Assembly: GCA_028289375.1 (NCBI GenBank)
Contig: JANQQK010000007.1
Coordinates: forward strand, 91,953-155,952
Reading direction: 5' to 3'
DNA: 64,000 bases
Origin: Phycisphaerae bacterium
Lineage (GTDB): Bacteria > Planctomycetota > Phycisphaerae > UBA1845
Below, one piece after another: positions 43,001 through 49,505 of the stretch (its first letter is position 1; each line of letters begins with the position of its first letter). Below the pieces are notes generated by a model that worked only from the letters and a program-made list of their open reading frames with translations, was not told where the DNA came from and made no database searches. The translations under genes were made by a program, and so were the position numbers.

Positions 43001-44406
43001 TCACGGCTGCGGGCAAGAACGTATACCCCGACGAGGTCGCCTCGTACTACACCGATCTTCAGAGCGTCAAAGAGATGTGCGTGCTGGGCATGCCCAATGT
43101 CGACGGCATCGGGGAGGCTGTGCACGCTGTGATCGTGCTGGATCTGGACGGCGTGGCCGAAAGCGATCGATCGGCGGTTGAATCAAAGGTCCGTGATCAA
43201 ATCGCGCGGATCAGTCAGCGTATTCCCAGCTATCAACGCATTCAGTACACGCACTTCTGGACAGATGACCTGCCGCGAACCACCAGCCTCAAGGTCAAGC
43301 GTCCGGAAGTCATGCGGCAACTGCTTGATCAGGAACGTCCCGAACGGCGTGCGACGACGTCAGCCGAGCGGCCAACCGCGATGGACGACGCCCCGATCGA
43401 CGCCGTCAGTCTCCCCAACGAGCAATGGGTTCGTGAGACCGTCGCCAAGCTCGTCAAACGTGAGCCGCATCAGATCAGCGCCGAGGACAACCTACTACTG
43501 GATCTCGGCATCGACAGCCTGATGAAAATCGAGCTGCTCAGCGAAGTCGAGGAGCAATACGGCGTCGCGATCAACGATGAAGTGGCGGTTCGTGTGGGTC
43601 GCGTCAGCGACGTGTATGCATTGGTCGGCAATCGTTCACCGATCAGCCAAACCGCCAAGAAATCGCGCTCGCCGCGTCGTGTCCTGTCGGGACTCAACAA
43701 GCGATCGGATGCGAATGGAAAAACGCCACTGCCGCTCATGCCAGTCCGTTGGGCCGTCCGGGGTGGCATGGGTTTGTTCCTCAACAGCTACATCCGCGTG
43801 CAAGTTGAGGGACTGGACAAACTGCCCGAGAAGGGGGCATTCATCCTCGCGGCCAATCATTCATCGCATCTTGACTCGGCTGCGGTCATTACCTCGGTCA
43901 ACAGCTTTCTGCGGCAATCCGGCAGACGATGTTACATCGCCGGCGCGAAAGATTACTTCTTCAACACGCGACTCAAGTCAATCTTCTTCGGTGACATTTG
44001 CGACACGATCCCCTTCGACCGCGCTGCAGACGGCGTTGAAGGATTGCGACTGTGCGGAGTCACGCTCGCTGCCGGCAATCCGATGCTCATCTTCCCGGAG
44101 GGCACGCGGTCGGTGACCGGCGAGATTCAACCATTCAAGATCGGTGTCGCGCTGCTGGCGGTACAGGCGGGTGTCCCGATCGTCCCCACTTACATTCACA
44201 ATACCTTCGATCTGTTCCCCAAGGGCAGCCGCATGATTCGACCCGGCCTGATTCAGATCAGCATCGGCGAGCCCATCAAACCGGCGGATCGCGATTCACT
44301 GAAGGACTTCGAATCCCGTTATTCGGCCTACAAGAACCTCACCGCATCCGTCCAGTCCGCCGTGGAATCCCTTGGTCGCACGCAACGCACGAGTCATGCC
44401 AACTGA
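40078..44406 (+). CDS. Four-domain lipid enzyme: acyl reductase, acyl-adenylating ligase, acyl carrier and PlsC acyltransferase (ElbD-like)
   Basis: This 1442-residue protein has a GTG start with GGGAG 5 bases upstream. (1) Residues ~18-480 are a fatty acyl/thioester reductase: NAD(P) motif 'TGSTGFLA' at 23-30, 'HVSTCYVSG' and catalytic 'YTFTK' (Y254, K258). (2) Residues ~560-1080 are an AMP-forming acyl-CoA/ACP synthetase, P-loop 'TSGTTVAPKG' at 706-715, 'YEGYGLTETAPV', 'KTGDLCKRD'. (3) Residues ~1105-1185 are an acyl carrier domain with phosphopantetheine serine S1147 in 'LGIDSLMKIE'. (4) Residues ~1225-1430 are a PlsC/LPLAT acyltransferase with 'NHSSHLD' (H1261, D1266) and 'FPEGTRS' (1339-1345). 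It could activate a fatty acid, hold it on the carrier, reduce it to a fatty alcohol and acylate a glycerolipid. The set resembles myxobacterial ElbD. It heads a tightly coupled operon. Confidence 0.88.
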   Translation: MASTESTIQSLADRLAGQSILVTGSTGFLAKVFVEKLLRAIPDIGQIHLLIRPRSDGVDAEQRARREVFGGNAFDRLRAAWGPSFEERIDERVSIVSGDLTKERFGLTESEYSTLTDQVTLVVNSAATVTFDERLDMALALNIDGPRRLLQFARDCGNVPFMHVSTCYVSGVQTGDVPETLIPAGHTVGTYIESKRNGETQDAGSFSLDDTLSELHDEVTRVKSECAANGGGLRTRLIDLGMEFSARNGWNDTYTFTKWLAEQFLARDRGDVPVVLFRPAIIEGSYDEPAPGWIDGLRMADPLILAFGRGKLNEFPADPDIVLDLIPVDFVANAMIATLPANAKGPHLEVYQCASGGRNPVHMRFITDAVREAFRRRPMRDESGRPIRVTTMRTVPKDQFHDRWMRKQARVQKIRSVLKSTNLANGYRKQLASIEAQIAQLLYFVKIYAPYTHLDCQYRDDKLRAVFKALSPEDQKQFPFDVARIDWHEYLVHRHVPGVRHFVLGAGMELEAPMLAAEYAVADESPDAPSPMAVLAALRGESIFEVFENAAKAYPSRLALQVKRDNRWVRYTYGEALATTAAIARRFEEHGLTKGEHIAIYSENSPEWGLTYLAAMRGGLTVVPIDRQILPGDVVDMARFADVQLICAGPKEIAGLREAIAERNGSNPLPVVELDSTFVPPPGTSRDPGPDPVSVTGDDVASIVFTSGTTVAPKGVMLRHRNFLSNARSLVHVQPVHADDQFLSVLPMHHVFEFTGGFLVPIANASTVTYVEQLTGPEILANMQATGTTIMMVVPKLLSMFHDGIMRTVEQSGNVTRTMFKVLGWVSEKSGGRLGRSVFGSLHKKFGGRLRMFVCGGSALPGDLFYGFRKLGFPVYEGYGLTETAPVLTVNPAGGPRAGSVGLPLPEVDLDIRNQDADGVGELWVRGPNIMAGYYKNESATDDAIVDGWFKTGDLCKRDAAGFLYVTGRTKDVIITAAGKNVYPDEVASYYTDLQSVKEMCVLGMPNVDGIGEAVHAVIVLDLDGVAESDRSAVESKVRDQIARISQRIPSYQRIQYTHFWTDDLPRTTSLKVKRPEVMRQLLDQERPERRATTSAERPTAMDDAPIDAVSLPNEQWVRETVAKLVKREPHQISAEDNLLLDLGIDSLMKIELLSEVEEQYGVAINDEVAVRVGRVSDVYALVGNRSPISQTAKKSRSPRRVLSGLNKRSDANGKTPLPLMPVRWAVRGGMGLFLNSYIRVQVEGLDKLPEKGAFILAANHSSHLDSAAVITSVNSFLRQSGRRCYIAGAKDYFFNTRLKSIFFGDICDTIPFDRAADGVEGLRLCGVTLAAGNPMLIFPEGTRSVTGEIQPFKIGVALLAVQAGVPIVPTYIHNTFDLFPKGSRMIRPGLIQISIGEPIKPADRDSLKDFESRYSAYKNLTASVQSAVESLGRTQRTSHAN

Positions 44407-45148
44407 TGACCAAGCCCCGGATACGGGGCGCTTGCAGGCGGCGTTTTTCGATGTCGACGGCACGCTCGTCTCGACGCACATCGTGCATCAGTTCCTCTAC
44501 TTTCGCGAACAACTCGCCCGGAACGGCAGCTCGATTCAATCCGCGCTGTTTCCGGCATGGAAAACCGCATTCTGGCTCAAATGTATCAAGTACCTGATCC
44601 TCGATCGCATCAACCGTTCGCGCATGAACATCTCGTTCTACCAAAACTACCGGGGTCTCGACGCAACGACTGTCCACGGACTGGCCGACGCGTGCTTCAC
44701 GGACCTCTTGAGCAAGCACCTGTTCACCGAAGCCATCGACTGCATCACCGAGCAGCAGAAAGCGGGCCGACGCGTCGTGCTTGTCACCGGATCGATTGAC
44801 TTTATCATCGCGCCATTGGCGCGTTTTCTCTCGAAACTCAACGACTCAGACCAAGCCGTCGACATCGTCGCGCGAACGCTCACGGTGAACGGTGGCAAAT
44901 TCACCGGAGCGCTGGACGGCGTGCCGATCGGAGACGCCGAAAAAGCCATCCAGATGCAACAATACGCCGACCAACACAACATCGACTTGTCTGCAAGTTT
45001 CGCGTTTGGAGACAGCATCGCCGACGTCCCGATGCTTGAAACCGTCGGCCACCCATTCGCCGTCAACGCTGACAAGGAATTGACGCGAATCGCCGGGACG
45101 CGCGGCTGGCGGCAACTTACGTGGCACACAACCGAAAGCGAACGATGA
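44396..45148 (+). CDS. HAD-superfamily IB (SerB-like) phosphatase of the lipid operon
   Basis: This 250-residue protein begins 'MPTDDQAPDTGRLQ', then motif I 'AAFFDVDGTLVSTH' (nucleophile D19, acid D21), motif II in 'VVLVTGSIDFI', and motif IV 'SFAFGDSIADVPML'. This is the HAD-IB pattern shared by phosphoserine phosphatase and by phosphatases fused to or beside lipid acyltransferases. The start codon lies 11 bases inside the end of the four-domain gene, so translation is coupled. It probably dephosphorylates a lipid or glycerol-phosphate intermediate. The substrate is inferred from context only. Confidence 0.85.
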   Translation: MPTDDQAPDTGRLQAAFFDVDGTLVSTHIVHQFLYFREQLARNGSSIQSALFPAWKTAFWLKCIKYLILDRINRSRMNISFYQNYRGLDATTVHGLADACFTDLLSKHLFTEAIDCITEQQKAGRRVVLVTGSIDFIIAPLARFLSKLNDSDQAVDIVARTLTVNGGKFTGALDGVPIGDAEKAIQMQQYADQHNIDLSASFAFGDSIADVPMLETVGHPFAVNADKELTRIAGTRGWRQLTWHTTESER

Positions 45149-46431
45149 GAGCGGTTGTCTTTCGAAAGAGCATCCCCCGCTACGCCGTCATGAAGATCGC
45201 CGGCGCGAAGCGGGCCGCGCGCTGGGCGACAAGTGGGTTGCGGTCGCTGCACACGGCCAAGCTGATCGACATGCCCGAGCAGCCGCTGCCGAGCAAGGAA
45301 TGGCTTCGCGTTCGCCCCACGTTGGCAGGGATCTGCGGTTCCGATCTGAGCGTCATTTGTTCCAAAGGCAGCCCCTACTTTTCGCCACTTACGTCGTCGC
45401 CCTTCGTGTTCGGACATGAAGTCGTCGGCACGGTGACCGAAGTTGGCGATGACGTCGCCGCGTTTCAGGACAAGCACAATCTGCCCACACTGTCTGTCGG
45501 CGATCGCGTCGTACTCGAACCGGCGCTTGGCTGCATCGTTCGCGGCATCGATCCACCGTGCGAACCTTGCTCACGCGGACAAAGCGGTCTTTGCCGCAAC
45601 ATCACCCGTGGCTGCATTTCCGCGGGCATCCAGACCGGCTACTGTCGCGACACCGGCGGAGCGTGGTCCGACTCCTTCGTCGCCCATCGAAGTCAACTGC
45701 ACGTGGTACCTGATGGCATGTCCGACGAGGCAGCCGTCCTGGCCGAACCGCTCGCCTGCGTCGTGCACGGTGTGCTTCGCGCATTGCCACGCGATGATCA
45801 GACGGTTCTCGTGACCGGTTGCGGATCGATCGGTTTGTTGACCATCGCCGCCCTGCGCGCGTTCGGATGCAAGTCGAGAATCTTCGCCGTCGCCAAGTAT
45901 GACCATCAGCGACAGCACGCGACACGCCTCGGCGCAGACGTCCTGCTGAATCCGGTCTCGCGCAAATCGAAAGATGGATACGCCGTCTGGGCAGACGCAC
46001 TCAGCGCCGAATTGCACTTTCCCGAAATCGGCAAGCCCACTGTCATCGGCGGCGTGGACATCGCCTTCGACTGCATCGGATCATCCGCCAGCATTGACGA
46101 CACCGTCCGATTCACGACAGGCGGCGGATCGGTCGTGCTTGTCGGCATGCCGGGCATTCCCTACAACGTCGACTGGACGGCCATCTGGTACAAGGAACTG
46201 ACCATGATGGCCGCCTACGCGTACGGCGAGGAGACCATCGCCGAAACGCCCTTCTCCCCGGCCTGCTCCGAGCACACATGCGAACTCGCACTGCGAATCC
46301 TCACGAAAAACGGAGATGATCTCGAACCGCTTCTCAGCGATCCCTACCCGCTTGAAAACTACCTGGCCGGTGTCCGATCCGCACTCTTCACCGGGCGCAG
46401 CGGCCACGTCAAAACCATCTTCCGGATCTAG
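45145..46431 (+). CDS. Zinc-dependent medium-chain alcohol dehydrogenase-like oxidoreductase
   Basis: This 428-residue MDR-family protein has catalytic-zinc residues in 'AGICGSDLSVI' and 'FGHEVVGTVTEVG'. A structural-zinc-like loop has four cysteines ('PCEPCSRGQSGLC'). The nucleotide-binding site is 'VLVTGCGSIGLLTIAALRAF'. Family members oxidise or reduce alcohols and aldehydes with NAD(P). It overlaps the phosphatase stop (ATGA). At 428 residues it is longer than the usual ~350, with an N-terminal extension of about 40 residues ('AVMKIAGAKRAARWA'). In this operon a role in redox of a fatty alcohol, aldehyde or keto-glycerol intermediate is plausible. Confidence 0.85.
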   Translation: MRAVVFRKSIPRYAVMKIAGAKRAARWATSGLRSLHTAKLIDMPEQPLPSKEWLRVRPTLAGICGSDLSVICSKGSPYFSPLTSSPFVFGHEVVGTVTEVGDDVAAFQDKHNLPTLSVGDRVVLEPALGCIVRGIDPPCEPCSRGQSGLCRNITRGCISAGIQTGYCRDTGGAWSDSFVAHRSQLHVVPDGMSDEAAVLAEPLACVVHGVLRALPRDDQTVLVTGCGSIGLLTIAALRAFGCKSRIFAVAKYDHQRQHATRLGADVLLNPVSRKSKDGYAVWADALSAELHFPEIGKPTVIGGVDIAFDCIGSSASIDDTVRFTTGGGSVVLVGMPGIPYNVDWTAIWYKELTMMAAYAYGEETIAETPFSPACSEHTCELALRILTKNGDDLEPLLSDPYPLENYLAGVRSALFTGRSGHVKTIFRI

Positions 46432-46435
46432 CACC

Positions 46436-47380
46436 GTGTCACACGCGACCAAACCGCGACGCTACATCATCATCTGCAACCCGACCGCTGGTAAGGGCAA
46501 GGCGCTGCGCAAGGCCGAGCGCATCCGTGATCTGCTCGTCAGCCACAAGCTCGATGCCCGGATCAAACCGACTCAGGCGCACGGTGACGCCGAGCGCCTC
46601 GTCAACGAATCCGTCGCCGATGCCTCACCCGACGATCCGATCGGCGTTGTCGCATGCGGTGGCGACGGCACCATCCAACAAGCCGCCAACGCGATCATGA
46701 CCACAGGCCCCGACCGCGCCGTCCTCGCACTCGCTCCGTCCGGACGATGCAACGACTTCGCCCGCGCGCTCGGCATCGCACGCCCCTTCGCCAGCATCGC
46801 CGACGCACTGATTCACGGTGAACCGCGATCCGTCGACCTCGGCCGACTGAACGACCGTTACTTCTGCTCCATCGCCGCGGTCGGGTTCGACGCCGTCGTC
46901 ACGCGATACGTCAACGACATGACAATGCCGCTGCGTGGCACGCTTTCCTACATCTACGGAGCACTGCGCGTCCTGATGACCTACCGCACACCAACGTTGC
47001 ACGTCACGGGCGACTTTGGTGAGTACACCGGACCCGTCTTCATGCTTTCCACCGCCAACACCCCCTGCTATGGTGGTGCCCTGCGGATCGCGCCCGACGC
47101 CGACCCTGCCGATGGCATCTTCGACATTTGCCTCGTGTCGGCCATCGCGAAGTTCAAGGTCGTCGCTTTGATCCCGCGGGTTCTGTCCGCCGCGCATACG
47201 AATCTGCCTCAGGTGCAGATGCATCGGACAACGTCGCTGAAGGTCACGGGCGTTCAGATTGACGATCCGATCGCCGAGGAAGTGTGGGCCGACGGTGAGT
47301 ACATTGGGCGGTTGCCCGCCACGATCGACATTGTGCCCGACGCGTTACGCGTGATACAACCGAAACGAAAACAGGATTGA
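46436..47380 (+). CDS. Diacylglycerol-kinase-catalytic-domain lipid kinase
   Basis: This 314-residue protein begins at GTG four bases after the dehydrogenase stop. It has the lipid-kinase N-terminus 'IIICNPTAGKGKA' and the nucleotide-binding GGDGT at residues 75-79. 'ALAPSGRCNDFARALGI' and 'PLRGTLSYIYGALRVLMTY' are also typical of the YegS/DgkB/sphingosine-kinase fold. These enzymes phosphorylate diacylglycerol or related lipid alcohols. In this operon it could make the phosphatidic-acid analogue of an alkyl or mixed glycerolipid. A longer frame starting at 46316 would overlap the upstream gene heavily and is not needed. Confidence 0.9.
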   Translation: MSHATKPRRYIIICNPTAGKGKALRKAERIRDLLVSHKLDARIKPTQAHGDAERLVNESVADASPDDPIGVVACGGDGTIQQAANAIMTTGPDRAVLALAPSGRCNDFARALGIARPFASIADALIHGEPRSVDLGRLNDRYFCSIAAVGFDAVVTRYVNDMTMPLRGTLSYIYGALRVLMTYRTPTLHVTGDFGEYTGPVFMLSTANTPCYGGALRIAPDADPADGIFDICLVSAIAKFKVVALIPRVLSAAHTNLPQVQMHRTTSLKVTGVQIDDPIAEEVWADGEYIGRLPATIDIVPDALRVIQPKRKQD

Positions 47381-47390
47381 GACCGCATTC

Positions 47391-47681
47391 ATGAGCGATC
47401 AGCCCGCACCACAGGAAACGACCACATCCCTCAAACGCGAACTCGACAGCATTGCGGCGGAGGCGTATCAAATTCTCGACGATACGATCGGCCGATCCAA
47501 GATCGTGTTGACCTCGCAAAGCGGTTGGGGCGATCTGCTGGAATTGACCAACGTCCCGCGTTTTCGCGATCGTGTCCCGACGGACTCCATCGCCAAGCTC
47601 CGCGCACTGCACGCCCGCTGGCTGTACCATTTTCAGAAGCTGGACTTCGCCGCGTCAACGCGACCGGTGTGGAACAGCTAA
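47391..47681 (+). CDS. Small protein at the end of the lipid operon, unknown function
   Basis: This 96-residue soluble protein is mostly helical ('SLKRELDSIAAEAYQILDDT', 'DSIAKLRALHARWLYHFQKL'), with no cysteine, signal peptide or membrane segment. It follows the lipid kinase by 10 bases and is almost certainly co-transcribed. Its last four bases overlap the end of the convergent ketosynthase-like gene. The family is not recognised. Confidence 0.65.
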   Translation: MSDQPAPQETTTSLKRELDSIAAEAYQILDDTIGRSKIVLTSQSGWGDLLELTNVPRFRDRVPTDSIAKLRALHARWLYHFQKLDFAASTRPVWNS

Positions 47682-48535
47682 TCGGCCATGCGACTGACAG
47701 CCAACTGCGTCGTCGCTCCCTGATCCGACGCCGATACGGTCATCGGCTGATTCGTCGTCAATGCACTCAGAACGTAGGCAAGCCTGGCCGCACTCTCGGC
47801 TGCGAACGAATTGCCCACAACGTCCACGGCGCTGACCCGTCCGCCCTGCTGCCCTTCGGATGACCATGCGTCGATGACGCCGCGCCCCGACCTGCCGCTG
47901 AAATCACCTCGCCGCATCAGGACGTACACGCACGCCCCCTCGGCATAAGTCGGATCCTCCGGCAAACCGCGAACCAGTTCGTCCGACAACACGTCATACC
48001 CCCCGGCGAACATCACATCCGCCACACCATCAGCCAAGACCCCGCACGCCGCCGCGACCGCAGCCAATCCCGACGCCGCCCCCGACGCCACCGTCACGTT
48101 CGGACCAGTGAATTTGAACGCCCGCGCCATCGCACCAGCCACGTAGTTTCCAACCGTCTTGGGAAAGTTGATCGGACTCACAAATCGGGCCGTCTGCGCA
48201 CGCACCTCCTCTGCAAACGCGATCATTCCCAACTGACCTGCAAACGCACTGCCCAACGCCAGCCCAACACGCTGCGGATCGTGATCGCCGATCACCAACC
48301 CCGCGTCGACCAACGCATCCTGCATCGCCCCAGCCGTCATCCAGCCACCCTTGTCGCGCTTCAGTTCGGCTGCCGGATCGGCGTATCGATCGCGCATGGC
48401 GTCCGGGACTGCGGCGAAAGGCCCACCCGCGTCCGACGCATGCGGCTTTGCGACGGCCAACATATCCGCATTTCCAGCTCCCCACGGCGTCACCAAGCCG
48501 CATCCCGCCACGACAATTCCGGCTGTTTCGCTCAT
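47678..48535 (-). CDS. Ketosynthase-like protein lacking the catalytic cysteine and C-terminal half
   Basis: This 285-residue protein has the thiolase/KAS N-terminal fold: 'IVVAGCGLVTPWGAG', 'GLALGSAFAGQLGMIAFAEE', 'INFPKTVGNYVAGAMARAF' and 'DVMFAGGYDVLSDELVRG'. At the nucleophile elbow, where KASII enzymes read TACASG, this protein reads SGAASG, so the cysteine is Ala. The C-terminal half carrying the two active-site histidines is largely missing (KASII is ~410 residues). It cannot catalyse normal condensation. It may be a chain-length-factor-like or structural partner, or a decaying gene. The ATG at 48535 is preferred. It converges on the lipid operon with a four-base overlap. Confidence 0.75.
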   Translation of the reverse strand: MSETAGIVVAGCGLVTPWGAGNADMLAVAKPHASDAGGPFAAVPDAMRDRYADPAAELKRDKGGWMTAGAMQDALVDAGLVIGDHDPQRVGLALGSAFAGQLGMIAFAEEVRAQTARFVSPINFPKTVGNYVAGAMARAFKFTGPNVTVASGAASGLAAVAAACGVLADGVADVMFAGGYDVLSDELVRGLPEDPTYAEGACVYVLMRRGDFSGRSGRGVIDAWSSEGQQGGRVSAVDVVGNSFAAESAARLAYVLSALTTNQPMTVSASDQGATTQLAVSRMAD

Positions 48536-48600
48536 ATCACGCACCTTAACTCATGATTTGACAGGCATTTATCGGCCAAACCCCTACCATTATCGCACAG

Positions 48601-48625
48601 GTCGGCGGCGATATCACGCGCCGAC
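48601..48625. repeat. Inverted repeat upstream of the small RNA promoter
   Basis: GTCGGCG (48601-48607) and CGCCGAC (48619-48625) are exact reverse complements with an 11-base centre. It lies 11 bases before the -35 of the small RNA promoter, so it may be an operator. The plus-strand T4 nearby is too short for a convincing terminator. Confidence 0.35.
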
Positions 48626-48635
48626 GCGATTTTCC

Positions 48636-48664
48636 TTGACTTAGGGCCACCAAATCAGCATACT
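48636..48664 (+). promoter_or_regulatory. Sigma70-type promoter of the candidate small RNA
   Basis: TTGACT (48636-48641) and CATACT (48659-48664) have the ideal 17-base spacing. The -35 matches 5 of 6 consensus bases and the -10 matches 4 of 6. This is the best promoter-like pair I found in the window and predicts a transcript start near 48671. Confidence 0.6.
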
Positions 48665-48670
48665 CAGGGA

Positions 48671-48751
48671 GTTCTCGAAGCCACTCTCCTCCGGCGACGA
48701 GAATCGTTCACAGGCACCCTGAGAGAGAGAGCCTCGAGGGGTGTTTTTTTT
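48671..48751 (+). ncRNA. Candidate ~80-nt small RNA with anti-Shine-Dalgarno loop
   Basis: The segment between the promoter and a T8 tract would give an RNA of about 80 bases with no credible open reading frame. TTCTCG (48672-48677) pairs with CGAGAA (48698-48703), exposing a 20-base loop that contains TCTCCTCC (48685-48692). That sequence is complementary to GGAGGA-type ribosome-binding sites. A terminator hairpin follows. C-rich loops of this kind are typical of trans-acting RNAs that mask ribosome-binding sites. Alternatively it is the attenuator leader of the KDPG aldolase gene that starts 87 bases downstream. The other bases of this 303-base gap hold only the promoter and inverted repeat noted here. 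Confidence 0.5.
48715..48751 (+). terminator. Rho-independent terminator of the small RNA
   Basis: CACCCT (48715-48720) pairs with GGGGTG (48738-48743). Tandem sheared G-A pairs and a short GAG/CTC stem (48723-48725 with 48733-48735) continue the helix. Eight consecutive T (48744-48751) follow directly. The T tract is the longest in the window. Confidence 0.65.
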
Positions 48752-48838
48752 GCGCCCACATTTCCCGCCGAGACGACCACGAACCCTTCCCGCCATCGGA
48801 CGCTCGCTGCACGCGCGTGGACGGTCTATCATCTCGCC

Positions 48839-49495
48839 ATGAGCAACACCATGAAGAACAAGACCATCGCTCGGATTCGAGAGTTACAGGTCAGCGCGAT
48901 CATCCGGACGGCAGATCAGACGCTCGCGCGCGATGCGATGCGGGCAGCCGTGCAGGGCGGATTCCGCGCTGTCGAATTCACCCTCACCACGCCTGGTGCA
49001 TTCGAGTTGATTCACGAATTCGCCGGCGACACCGAACTGCTTATCGGCGCGGGCACTGTCATGACGATTGACGATGTCACCAACGCAGTCAACGCCGGCG
49101 CTCGGTTTCTCGTCTCCCCCATCTGCGATCCGGAAATCATCTCTGCAGCCAACGAGCGCAACGCCGTCACTATTCCCGGCACGTACACGCCGACCGAAAT
49201 GGTCACGGCCCATCGCGCAGGTGCGGACTTCGTTAAACTCTTCCCCGCCCACGCGAACACCGCCGACTTTGTACGTTCGGTGCTTGGACCACTGCCTTTT
49301 CTGCACATCTTCCCGACAGCGGGCATCACGGTGGAGAACTTTGTCGACGTGCTTCGAGCCGGCGCGGTCGGTGTCGGATTTGTGCGACCGCTCTTCGATC
49401 CAGTGCTGATGCGTGATCGCGATTTCTCCGCCATCGAAGCACGCGCGAAAGACATCCACGATCGCCTCAAACACGCCGGCGACGCAAACGCCTGA
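48839..49495 (+). CDS. eda: 2-dehydro-3-deoxy-phosphogluconate (KDPG) aldolase
   Basis: This 218-residue class I aldolase has the Schiff-base lysine at K133 in 'ADFVKLFPA', the same number as in E. coli Eda, and the catalytic glutamate E46 in 'GFRAVEFTLTTPGAF'. 'GAGTVMTIDDV' and 'PTAGITVENF' (phosphate site) are also present. It cleaves KDPG, or related 2-keto-3-deoxy sugar phosphates, to pyruvate and an aldehyde. No edd neighbour is present, so it may serve uronate or other acid-sugar catabolism. Two ATGs four codons apart are possible starts and neither has a strong ribosome-binding site. Confidence 0.93.
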   Translation: MSNTMKNKTIARIRELQVSAIIRTADQTLARDAMRAAVQGGFRAVEFTLTTPGAFELIHEFAGDTELLIGAGTVMTIDDVTNAVNAGARFLVSPICDPEIISAANERNAVTIPGTYTPTEMVTAHRAGADFVKLFPAHANTADFVRSVLGPLPFLHIFPTAGITVENFVDVLRAGAVGVGFVRPLFDPVLMRDRDFSAIEARAKDIHDRLKHAGDANA

Positions 49496-49505
49496 TCTGA
49501 ATGTG

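Noticed and set aside
41935..43125. 396-residue minus-strand frame inside the acyl-ligase domain
   Set aside because: Shadow of the AMP-binding domain. Composition (His/Asp/Val rich) reflects complementary codons, not a protein family.
48641..48832. 63-residue minus-strand frame across the small RNA region
   Set aside because: Arg/Gly-rich with no ribosome-binding site or motif. The plus-strand promoter and terminator signals explain the region better.
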